A DNA stretch of 64,000 nucleotides from JAQUGA01 sp038210985 (GTDB taxonomy: Bacteria > Bacteroidota > Bacteroidia > Bacteroidales > WCHB1-69), in contig JBBQWB010000004.1 in NCBI GenBank assembly GCA_038210985.1, positions 1-64,000 on the forward strand, written 5' to 3'. Position numbers and translations under genes: made by a program. Shown here in pieces: positions 1 through 13,200 of this stretch. Every line of letters begins with the position of its first letter. Positions within the stretch are counted from its first letter, which is position 1. Below the pieces are notes generated by a model. It had not been told where the DNA came from and ran no database searches. It was given only the letters and a program-made list of their open reading frames with translations.

Positions 1-3000
1 GAAATAGGTTGTGGCATGATTGACCATTCTAAAGTATCCACTGTTGTTTGGTTGCAATTTGTACCTATTGCACAATTTCCTCTGTATGAGATAATTTGAG
101 CAGAAATTTGACCTGTGGAAGAAATATCTGTTCCAGGAATATAATCCATCCAAGCAGTATATCCGCTTCCGTCATCGGTGCGATATTGGAAAATATCTTC
201 GCAAGCACCTGAACCCGCTGAAAGTAAATCAGCCCGAACATCAGTACTTTCGCAAATTTCGTTTATATCAGGAACTTTTGTCAAAACTGGTGCAATAGGA
301 GTTGGAGCAATAACCCACTGAACGGTTACGGTATCGGTTGTAGTACAACCAGCACCTGGTTCGCAGTTTCCACGCCAAGCTCTAACTTGAATTTGAGTAG
401 TATTGGATGGGTATGGTAAAATTGAATTAGAAAAATAAGGTAACCAAGTTGTCCATGAAGTACCGTCAAATAATCTGAATTGAGAGTAGTTATTACAATT
501 CACACCTCCAACACCTGTAGTTACTATTGCCCGAACCAAAGTTCCATAGCAAACACTATTTAAATCTGGATTACGAAGAACAATAGGTTCATTTGGCTGA
601 GGAACAACAATCCATTGTAAAGTATCGGCAGACGTTTCTGTACACAAACTTCCGGGAGCACAATTGCCTCTGTAAGAAACAATTTGAACATTTGTTAATC
701 CGCTAGAAGCAATTGGTGAACCTGGAACATAATTTTGCCAAGCACCATATACAATTCCATTGTTTGTTCGGTACATTATTATATCCTCACAGCCAGCACC
801 ACCAGAGCCTGGAGTAATTAAATCAGCCGTTAATGGCATACCGTCACAAACAGTAATAACATTAGGCATTTTACTTAAAACAGGTGCCACCAAACTTGGC
901 GAAATATTCCATGAAACAGTAGTTGTATCGGTAGAAATACAAGAACTTAATGGGTCGCAATTACCTCTAAAAGTTCTTATTTCAACCGTTTGAATTGTAG
1001 AACCATATAAAATTGAAGAAGTAGAAACATAATTTGTCCATGCAGTCCAAGTTGTTCCATCAAACAATCTATATTGAGAAACATCCGAACAAGTTACACC
1101 ACCGCTACCAGCAATTATAGTAGCACTAATTGGTGTACCATTACAAACATCGCTAATGTTAGGATTTTTTACAATTAGTGGAGCAATTGGTTGAGGAGTA
1201 ATTATCCAAGTTAAAGTATCAGGATTTGGAGTTGGGCAATTAGCAATTGGATCACAATTTCCACGATATCCAATAATTTGAATTCCAGTTAATCCAACAG
1301 AAGAAATGTTTGTTCCAATAACATACGGAGTCCATGCTCCATAACCACTTCCATTATTTGTTCTATATTCAAAAACGTCTGAGCAAGTTGCACCACCAAA
1401 ACCGGGTGTTATCAAAGTAGCATTTACGTTTATCCCTTCGCAAGCACCATTAATATCTGGAACTTTTGTCAATACGGGATTTTCTGCCATTTGCCAAACA
1501 TTCCAGAATGTTGAAATCGTATCCGAAGTTAAGCATCCATAACCAGTACAATTGCCTCTCCATGCTCTAACTTCAATTTTAGTAGTATTTGCAACATAAG
1601 GGATAATTGAATTTGATGCGTAATTAAACCAGTTAGTATAAGATGTTCCATCGAATAAACGATATTGAGCTCTGTTGGTACAGGCAATACCACCAACGCC
1701 TGGTGTTATTATTGCTCTTACTAATGACCCCCAACAAACATTATCCTGATTTGGTAATCTTGTAATTACTGGTTCGCTTGGTTGAGGTACTATATTCCAA
1801 TTTATAGTATCAACTGTAGTTTGAGAACAAAGACTTCCAGCATCGCAATTTCCGCGATACGAAATAATTTGAACTTGAATTAATCCTAAACTAGGAATTG
1901 ATGTACTTGGAGTGTATGTTTGCCATGCAGAATATCCACTTCCATTATTTGTTCTATATTCAAAAGAGTCGGAGCATCCAGCACCACCAGAACCTGGGGT
2001 AGTTAAGTTTGCTATTAGTGGATCTCCCTCACATAAATCAGTTACGTTAGGAACTTTAGCCATCACTGGTGCAACTGGTTGTGGAGTAATATTCCATGAA
2101 ACCATTGCAGTATCTTCAATAACACAGCCACTAGCAATGTTGCAATTTCCGCGGAATGCTCTAATTTCGACCGTTTGCAAACCACCAGTAATAATTGGAT
2201 CTCCAGAAGTATAACTACTCCAGGAAGTCCATGTAATACCGTTAAATGTTCTAAATTGATAATAATCCGTACATGACATTCCACCAGTTCCTGGAATAAT
2301 AACAGCCGAAACTGGAGTTCCTTCGCATAAGCCAGCTAAATCTGGATTTTTTGTAATTTGAGGTGCAGTAGGTGTTGGAGCAATTATCCAAGTAAATTCA
2401 CTTGGAGCAGATCCACATAAAACTGCTTCAGGACATCCACCTCGGAAGAAATGAATTTTAACCGATGTTAATCCTACGGTAGAAATGGAGTTACCTGGTG
2501 TGTATGCCAACCATGTTGCACCATTATTTATTGAGTATTCATAAGTATCTGTACAACCAGCACCTCCAACTCCTGGAGATACCAATGTTGCTGAAACAGA
2601 AAGTGCACTACAAATAGTATCTGTATTTGGAACTTTTGCTAAAACAGGCATTGTAATAGTAGAAGAAACCTGCCAACTTACCATTGTTGTATCCGCAGAT
2701 ACACAACCAGTAGCAGGAGGACAAGATCTGTATGCTCTTACATCGGCACTTGTTAAACCAGTCGTATTTATTGTATTGCCCGATGTGTATGCAGCCCAAG
2801 CTCCATTATTAGTTCTAAATTCAAGAATATCATTGCATCCTGTACCTCCTGTACCTGCTGTAATTGAAGCTGATACTAAGGTTCCATCACAAACTACATC
2901 TTGATTTGGATTGCGAGTTAATTGAGGTGCAGTTGGTTGTGGTGAAACAGTCCAGTCTAGAACAAGCGTATCGGAAGGAGCACAGGTAGATGATGCACAA

Positions 3001-6000
3001 TTTCCTCTTCTAGCCCTAATTTGAACTTGTGATAATCCAACAGTATTCACATTTGCAACTAATGTATATGCTTGCCAAGAAGACCAAACAACTCCATTAT
3101 TTGTACGATATTCGAAAACATCCGAACAACCAACTCCACCTGAACCAGATGAAGTTAATGTAGCAGAAACGGAGGTTCCTTCACAAATAACATTTAGGCT
3201 AGGAACTTTTGCAATTACTGGAGCTACCAGTTGAGGTTGAATATTCCAACTAACAATTGCTGTATCGGAAGTAACACAACTGCCACCACCAGAACAATTT
3301 CCTCTCCAAGCTCTAACTTGAATTGTGGCAGTATTTGCCAAATATGGAATTGGAGCACCCGAAGTATAATTTGTCCATGCTGCCCATGTTGTTCCATCAA
3401 AAAATCTATATTGACTATAATTAGTACAACCCGAACCTCCAGTTCCTAATGTAATTGCTGCTGAAACAACAGTTGGCGAACAAACATCTGTTTCGTTTGG
3501 TGCTTTTGTAATTATTGGTGTGGTTGGACCAGAAGTAACAGTCCAAGTTAATGTATCAGGAATAATTGTACCACAATCCAAAGATGGGTCGCAATTTCCT
3601 CTAACGGATATTATTTGAACTGCCGTTAATCCTGTTGTGGATATATTTGTACCTAAAGTATAGTTTTGGAAAGCTCCATAACCAGAGCCATTATTAGTCC
3701 GATATTGAAACACGTCGCTACAAGATAATCCACCAGAACCAGCTGTTGTTAATGTTGCCTGAACATTAGTAGAAGCACATACAGAGCTTACGTTTGGATT
3801 TTTTGTTAATACTGGATTAACTGGAATTTGAACAATATTCCAAGAAACCAAAGCTGTGTCTGAAGATAAACAACCTGTTCCAGCAGTGCAATTCGATCGC
3901 CATGCTTTAACTTGAATTTGAGTTGTATTTGCAGGATATGGTAATATTGCATTGGATGCATAATTAAACCAGTTTGTCCATGAAGTGCCATCAAATGTTC
4001 TATATTGTGATTTATTTTGACATCCAATACCACCTATACCCGAAGTAACAGTTGCACGAACTAATGTACCATAACAAACACTTGCTGCCACAGGATTTTT
4101 TGTAATAACAGGTTCCGTAGGTTGAGGTACAACTGTCCATTTAATTGTATCAACAGCTAAAGCTGGACAAGTTGAACTTAAATTACAATTATCTCGTGTT
4201 GAAATAATTTGAACTTCTGTAACTCCAACGGTATTAATATCTACTCCTGGAGTGTAGTTTTGCCATGCAGAATAAATTATTCCATTGTTTGTTCTGTATT
4301 GAATTCTATCAGTACATGCAGAACCTCCACTACCAGCAGTTACTAAATCCGCTTTAACAGTTGTTCCATCACAAACACCAACAATGTTTGGAAGTTTTGA
4401 TAAAACTGGTGCAATAGGTTGTGCCGAAATATTCCATGAAACTAAACTTGTATCGGATGCAGCACATGTTCCACCTGATGAACAATTGCCTCTCCATGAT
4501 TTAACCTGAACAGATGTTAAACCAACTGTATTTATCATGTTACCAGAAGTGTAATTAGCCCATGCTGTCCAAATTATTCCATTATTTGTTCTATATTGAG
4601 AGTAATTTGTACAAGCACTTCCACCCGAGCCAGAAACAATTGTAGCTTGAACTCCAGTACCAGCACAAACATCATCTATATTTGGGTTTCGAGTAATAAC
4701 TGGAGCGGAAGGACCTGAAGAAATAACCCAAGTAAACGTGGTAGGAGCTTGACCACAAAGAACAGCTTCGGGACATCCACCACGATAAAAACGAACTTGA
4801 ATTTGTGTATTTCCCGTTGTAGAAATTGCTGAACCTGGTATATATGCAGACCAAGCACCACCATTTAAGCTGTATTCAAAAATGTCAGCACAACCAGTTC
4901 CACCTGAACCACCTGTAACTAAATTTGCTTGAACGCTATTTCCCGAACATAAGGTATCAACATTAGGAACTTTTGCCATAATTGGCATAATAACATTAGA
5001 ATTTACATTCCAACTTACTTTATTTGTATCGCTACTTACACAACCTAAAAATGGGTCACACAAGCGATAACCTCTAATTTCAACGGTATTTAGTCCGGTT
5101 GTATTTATAGTTGAGCCCGATAAATAAGCTGACCATGCAGTCCATATAGTTCCATTGAAGGTGCGTTTTTCATAAGTATCAGCACATGAAAGACCGCCAG
5201 AACCAGCTACTATTGTAGCAGACACTAATACACCCTGACAAACGTCGTTATTATTTGGATTACGAGTTAAAGTAGGTGCAACAGGATTTGCAGAAACTGT
5301 CCAACTTACTACTTGAGGAGTTGAATTTGGACAACCGGACAATAAACAATTTCCACGTAAAGCTCTAATTTCAACTTGTGTAAAACCACTTGTACTAATT
5401 AACGTTGGTGGAACATACGTTTGCCATGCTCCAAATCCAGAATCATTATTTGTGCGATATTCGTAAATGTCTGAACAATCAGGGGCTCCTGAACCTGGAG
5501 TTGTAATGGTTGCATTAACAAATGCACCTTGACAAACAGAAGCAACATTTGGATTTTTTGCAATTACAGGACTCACTGGTGCTTCACTAATTGTCCACAA
5601 AACAGTGTTTGTTGCCGAAGCACTGCACCCTGTTAAAGCGGAACAATTTCCTCTAAATGCATGTACTTCAATTTGAGTTGTACCAACTGGATAAACAATA
5701 TTTACTCCCGAAGAATAGACTGCCCATGCCGACCATGTAGTGCCATTATGAATTCGATATTCGTATGTATCTGAACATCCAACTCCACCTGTTCCTGCAA
5801 CTATTGTTGCCGAAATTGGTGTTCCTTGGCAAACAGATATAGTGTTCGGTACTTTTGTAATAACAGGAGTAGTTGGCTGTGGTGAAACATTCCAATTAAA
5901 CACAGTCGTGTCTGAAGATGTACAAGATGAAGATGCACAATTGCCTCTCCAACCACGAATTGCAACTTGAGTTAAACCAACGGTATTAATATTTGTACTA

Positions 6001-9000
6001 GGAGTATATGCTTGCCATAAAGACCAAACTACCCCATTATTTGTACGGTATTGATAAACATCCGAACAACCACTTCCACCTGAACCAGGTGTAGTAACAG
6101 TAGCACTTACACTTTGACCTGCACAAACTCCTGCAATGTTAGGATTTTTTACCATAACTGGAGCTACTGGAGAAGCTACAACTGCCCACTCTACTTTTGT
6201 GGTATCTGAATTTTGACAACCAGTACTTCCACCACAACCACCTCTAAAACCTCTAACCTGAACATTTGTTGCCAAACCAAATGCAATTGGAGAACCACTT
6301 GTGTACGAAGCCCATGCACTCCAACTTCCAGTGAACGTTCTATACTGATAAGTATCCGTACAACCAACGCCACCAGTACCAGCAACTATTATAGCTTTTA
6401 TAACAGCACCTTGACAAACCTCCGAAATATTTGGATTTTTTGTAATTTGAGGTGCAGTAGGTTGAGGAGTTATCGTCCATGAATAAATAAGGGTATCCAA
6501 AGCTGGACACTCCCCTCCGCTTGAACAACCACCTCTATAACCTCTAACTTGAACCTCGGTTAAACCAAAGCTTGGAAGAATATCGCCAGCAGCATAATTT
6601 GCCCATGCCGAATATCCACTTCCATTATTTGTTCTGTATTGAAGAATATCTGAACAGCCTGTTCCTCCAGAACCTGGAGTTGAAATTGTTGCCGATAAAT
6701 TTGTTCCTTGACAAACAGAAGCAATATTTGGATTTTTAGTCAAAATTGGATTAACTAATGTTTTATTAATATTCCACGAAACAACCGTAGTATCTGAAGA
6801 ACCACAACCAGATAATGGATTACAATTTGCTCTAAATCCACGAACTTGAACCTGAGTTGTATTTGCAGGATAAGCGATATTACTTGCAGATACATAAACA
6901 GTCCATGCTGACCATATTGTTCCATTATTCGTACGATATTGATAGGTTTCGGAACATGCATCGCCACCACTTCCTGGTGTTATTGATGCCGAAATTGGAG
7001 TTCCTTCACAAATATCATCTACATTTGGATTTCGAATAATAATTGGTGCAATTGGACTAGATGTTACAGTCCAAGTATAAATAGCTGTATCTGCTGGAGG
7101 ACATTCGTCGCCAGAAACGCAAGCACCATTGAATCCACGAACTTGAACGCCAGTAATTCCTGCAGTTGGTATTGGGTCGTTAGATGAATAAAAACTCCAC
7201 GCTCCATAACCCGAACCAAAATTAATTCTGTATTGCAATAAATCGCTACATCCTGTTCCACCTGTTCCAATGTTTTGAATACTTGCCGAAACATTAACGC
7301 CTGCACAAACAGAAGAAACATTTGGTGTTTTTAACAAGATAGGATTTACTAAACCATTTATAATGTTCCATGATACTAAAGTAGTATCCGAAGCAGTACA
7401 ACCAGAAGAAGGATTGCAATTACCACGGAAAGCTCTAACTTCAACTTGAACAATATTTGCTCCATAAACAATGTTACTTCCCGAAGTATATGCTGTCCAT
7501 GAAGTCCAAGTTGTTCCGTTATACGTTCTAGATTCGTAAGTTTCAACACATCCACTTCCACCCGAACCGGCTGAAATTGTTGCCGAAATTGCAGCTCCTC
7601 TACAAACATCCAATTGATTTGGAGTTTTCGTAATTACTGGTGCAATTGGCTGAGGACTAACTGTCCAAGTATAAATTAATGTATCTGCTGGCGGACATTG
7701 ACTTCCCGAAATACAGGATGTTCGATATCCTCTAATTTGAACTCCAATTGAGCCCGAAGTGTTAATAACACCGCCAGCACTATAAAATGCCCATGCACTA
7801 TAACCACTGCCCGAATTAATTCTATATTGTAAAGCATCTGCACATCCACTTCCTCCAGTTCCAGGAGTTTGTATAGTGGCAGACACATTCACTCCTTCGC
7901 AAAGTGAAGCTAAATCTGGACTCTTTATTAAAATTGGATTTACTAAATTATTGATTATAAACCACGATACCGAATTAGTATCAGAAGAAGTACAACCAGA
8001 TGCTACACTACAATTTGCTCGGTATCCACGTACTTCGACCTGGGTAACACTAGCACCATAATTAATACTTGCACCCGATGTATAGGAAGCCCAAGTTGAC
8101 CATGAACCAGCATAAGTTCTAAATTGATAAGTATCCGAACAACCATCGCCACCCGAACCAGGTGTAATGTTTGCTTTTAAGATTGTTCCGCGACAAACAT
8201 CATCCGTATTTGGATTTCGAACAATTATTGGAGCAACAGGACCAGAAGTAACTGTCCATGAATAAATTGCTGTATCCTGAGCAGGACATTCATCACCAGA
8301 TGAACAAGCTCCTCTAAATCCACGAATTTGAACCTGAGTATATCCCGAAGTAGGAATAAAGTTTCCATCAATATAAGTAGCCCAAGCACTAAAACTTGTT
8401 CCATCATGAATTCTATATTGTAAAATATCTGAACAACCAACTCCACCCAAACCAGGTGTTGTAATTGAAGCAGAAACATTTATTCCACCACAAACTGAAC
8501 TAATATTTGGATTTTTAGTAAGTATTGGATTTACTAAGGATGGATTTAAGTTCCATGAAACAACATTCGTATCCGAAGATAAACACCCAGAGCTAAGATC
8601 ACATCCACCTCGGAATGCCCTAATTTGAACTTGAGTAGTTCCAACTCCGTAGGTAACATTTGCACCCGAAGTGTAAGTTATCCAAGCAGACCATGTTGTC
8701 CCATTAAATATTCTTGATTGATATGTGTTAGAGCAACCGCTTCCACCACTTCCAGGAGTTATTGTACCAGATAAAGGCACTCCAAAACATACACTATTTT
8801 GATTTGGATTTTTTGTAATAGTTGGAGCTACTGGACCAGTTATTACCGTCCAACTATATATTAATGTATCTGCTGGAGGACATTCCTGACCCGAAACACA
8901 TAAACCATGGATACCTCTTATTTGAACTTGTGTATAACCACTTGTAGAAATTGGATTTCCTTCTAAATAATTTGCCCAAGCCGAAAAAACGACACCGTTA

Positions 9001-12000
9001 TTAACTCTGTATTGAAGTATATCGGTACATCCAACTCCGCCTGTTCCTGAACTAATTATAGTTGCAGAAACATTATTTCCTTGACAAATAGTTGCTACTG
9101 CTGGGTTTTTTAATAGGGTTGGATTGGTTAAACTAGGTGTTATATTCCATAAAGTTGAAATGGTATCCGAAGCAACATCGCCCGATGAAGGATCGCAGTT
9201 TCCACGCCATGCTCTAACTTCAACTTGGGTTGTATTAGCAGGATAAGGAATATTAATACCAGAGGTATAGGAAATCCATGCATTCCAAACACCACTTACA
9301 TAAGTTCTATATTGTGCATATTCTGAGCATGTAACTCCGCCACCATTAGAGGTTACTGTTGCTGAAATAGGAATTCCAAAACAAACATCATTATTTGGAT
9401 TACGAACAATTACTGGATTTTGAGGACCCGAAATTACCAACCAAGAGTATATTGCGGTGTCGGCTGGTGGGCAAGTACCTCCGCTTGAACAACTTCCTCT
9501 GAATCCTCGAACCTGTACTTCCGTTAAACCAGTTGTTGGAATATGATCACCAGCAATATAATTTGACCATGCACTGTAAACAGCACCTGTTTTTGTTCTA
9601 TATTGAAGAAGATCTGAACATCCAACACCTTGACCTCCAGGTGTTGATATAGTTGCAGAAACTTCTGTTCCATTTACAACACTTATTGAGTTGGGCGTTT
9701 TTGCTAAAATAGGATTTACCAAAATTTGATTGATAATCCATGATTTTACAATTGTATCCGAAGCTGGACAACCGCCACCACAATTTCCCCTAAATGCTCG
9801 AACTTCCACATTAGAAGCATTAGAAGGGTAATTTATATTTTGACCTGTTGAGTAGTTATACCAAACCGACCACGAAGAACCTGAATAAATTCGATATTGA
9901 GAATAGTTTGTACAAGATACTCCTCCTGTACCACTACTTATGGAACCTGAAATTGCTGTACCATAACACACTTCCGCATGATTAGGAATTTTAGTGATAA
10001 TTGGATCCGTTGGTGCACTAACTACAACCCATGAAACCTGATTTGTATCGGTTGGCGTGCAAGCACCACCACCAAAACAATTTCCTCTATATCCCCTAAT
10101 AATAACACTTGATATACTTGTAGTTGAAATAGCATCACCTGGTATATAAACATTCCAAGATACACCACCATTAATAGAAAACTCGAGTATGTCTTCACAA
10201 GTATTGCCACCTGAACCTGGCACACTAATAGTCGCACTTACATTTGTCCCAGAACATACCTGAGCATAGTTTGGATTTTTAGCAATTGTAGGGTTAATAA
10301 TGGACGGGTCAATTGTCCATGATACAATATTTGTATCCGAATTACCACAACCCAATCCAGTACATGATCTAAAAACTCTAATTTCAACTTCTGTTCTACT
10401 TGGTGAAGTAGAAATATTATATCCTAAAGGATAAGTAATCCAGCCACTCCAGCCTGTAATTGTGTGATAATAACGATATTGATATACATCATTGCAAGAA
10501 GTACCGCCTGAACCAGCTACTATACTAGCTCTAACAGTTGAGCCTTGACAAACAATATCAATATCTGGCACTCTAGTAAGTGTTGGTGCAACAATTGAAC
10601 CCGAAACAGCCCAACTTGCTGAATTTGTATCCGATGAAGGACAGCTATACAAAGGATTACAATCTGCTCTAAATGTTCTAATTTTAACAGAAGACAATCC
10701 AATGGTGTTGATTAAATCATTTGTGTTATATAAATTCCATGATGCACCTCCATCCACAGAATATTCTGCAATATCAGAACAAGCATCGCCCCCAGAACCA
10801 GAAATTATGGTTGCCGAAACTTCTGCACCCTGACAAACTGTTGCAACATTTGGATTTTTGGTTAAGGTTGGAGAAACCACACTTGGAACAACAATCCACG
10901 ATACCAGACTTGTATCTGGATCGCAACCAGCTAAAGGATTACAATTATAATTATACCCTCTCAACTCTACTTCGTTATATCCTGTAGTAGGAATTTGATA
11001 TCCGGTTGGATAAAAACCCCAACTCGACCAAATATCAGTAGTTGCATTTTTTCTTCTGTATTGAAAATAATCAGAACAAGAATAACCTGAACCAGCAACA
11101 ATAGTAACCGATACATTTTGGTTTGAACAAACATATTCTGAATTTGGAACTTTGGTTAATTGAGGTGCAACTGGAGCAGGAACAACTGTCCATGAATAAA
11201 TATTGCCAGTAGATGATCCGCAAACAATTCCCCCAGAGCAATTTGTTCTTGTGGCTCTAATATCCACAGAGGATGTTGGAAAATCAGTTGTAATAATATC
11301 TCCTGGTAAATACATTTGCCACAAGCCACCATTTACTCTAACTTCGTACACATCTTCGCAACCCGAACCTCCACTACCTAATGTAGCAATTGTGGCATTC
11401 AAATCTGTTCCTTGGCATACGGTAGAAATACTTGGATTTCTGGTAAGAGTTGGGTTAACCACTCCTTGAACTATAGACCATTCTACTAAAGAAGTATCTG
11501 TGGATAAACAGCCTGTGCTTGGCGAGCAACCTCTAAATGCACGAACTTGAATTATTGTTCTTGGCGAATTCGTATTAATACCCGAGCCCGAAATATACGT
11601 AAACCATGATGACCAGGTAGTACCATTATAATATCTATATTGCTTATAATCATTGCAACTGATGCCACCTGAACCAGTTGTAATTGTAGCACTTACTGAA
11701 GTTCCCATACAAACTTCATCTTGATCTGGAATTCTTGTAACGCTTGGAGGAGTGGCGGAAGCTACAACTGTCCATGAAACCACATTTGGTGCTGGATTGT
11801 TGCAATTACCACCTGGAGAACAATTACCTCTATAAGCACGAATTTCTATGGAAGTAGCACTGGATGCAGGAACCGAACTACCAATAGTATATGGTATCCA
11901 CGATGACCACGATGAGCCATCGTTAGTTCGGTATTCAAAAACATCAGAACAACCAACACCGCCACTTCCAGCAGTATTTATAGTTGCAGACACATTTTCT

Positions 12001-13200
12001 TCTTGACAAACGGATGTTCTATTTGGATTTTTTGTAATTGTTGGGTTTACAATATTTGATGTTACTGTCCATGTTTCAACTAATGTGTCGCTTGTATTAC
12101 AACCTGCTCCACTTGTACAATTCCCTTTCCATGCCCTAACTTGTATTGATTGACGTCCGTTAGCTAAAATATTTTGACCTGAAGTATAATTATACCATAC
12201 CGACCAAGAGCCGCCTGTTAACATGCGGTATTGAGAATAATTTGTACAACCAATTCCACCTGGACTAGTTGTTATTGTTGCACGAATAGTGTCGTTATTA
12301 CAAACATTATCTGCCGTTGGGTTTCTTATAATAGTTGGAGGTGTTGGTTGTAATTCAACTGTCCATGCATAAGTATTAATTAAGGAGTCTCCACAAATAC
12401 CACCTGGGGCACAATTTCCTCGCCATGCTCTAATTTCTACACCACCTAAACCAACGGAAGATATACCAGTACCTGGAACATAGGTTTGCCATGCTGACCA
12501 TGAACCTGTACTTGTTCGATATTGATAACTATCGCTACAACCAGAACCACCAGAGCCACTTGTAGCAATAGTTGCCGAAACACTTGTTCCTTGACAAACC
12601 GAAGACAAGTTAGGTTGTTTTGTCATTGTTGGGGAAGTAACGGTAAAATTATTAACCGTCCATGAATAAACATTTTCTGCAAAACATCCAGAAGCAACAT
12701 CGCAGCTTCTAAATGCTTTAATTTCAATAGCTGTTCTACCAACTGAACTTATATTACTGCCTGGAGTATATGCAAACCATGTTGTCCATGAGCCAGAAGC
12801 AAAATATCGATATTGATATACGTCTGCACAACCATCGCCACCCGAACCTGCAACTAAAACAGTAGCAGAAACTGGATTTCCTGAGCAAACTTCACCTCCA
12901 GATGGAGTGGGCGTCATTGTTGCTGCAGATACCGAAGATACTGTCCACGAAGCCAGTTGAGAAAATGCAGAAGTAGTACAACCACTTCCCAAACTACAAT
13001 TTCCACGAGCGGCACGAATCAATATAGTAGTTGCTCCAATAGTTGAAATATTTTGACCAGAAGTGTAAGAACTCCAAGAGCTACCATTATTTGTACTAAA
13101 CTCCACTATATCCGAGCATCCTGAACCACCCGTGCCTGAATTTATCGTGGCATTCACGTTCACTCCCGTACAAACGGTAGTTAAGTTTGGTGTTTTAGCA
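1..13200 (-). repeat. tandem repeat array, period about 295 bp with 593-bp super-period
   Basis: The inter-unit linker (plus-strand pattern like tttggattttt or ggaacttttg) recurs at about 270, 552, 858, 1160, 1458, 1753, 2049, 2344, 2625, 2909 and so on to 13190, giving 45 regular linkers. A subtype-B signature (near tgtatctgctgg.ggacatt, encoding CPPADT) recurs every second unit near 7090, 7680, 8270, 8865 and 9460, showing a dimeric super-repeat of about 593 bp. The array lies entirely inside the giant coding frame and keeps phase throughout. Confidence 0.9.

Noticed and set aside
1..13200. CRISPR array
   Set aside because: The regular repeats are about 295 bp, diverged and in frame within one protein; there are no short identical repeats with unique spacers.
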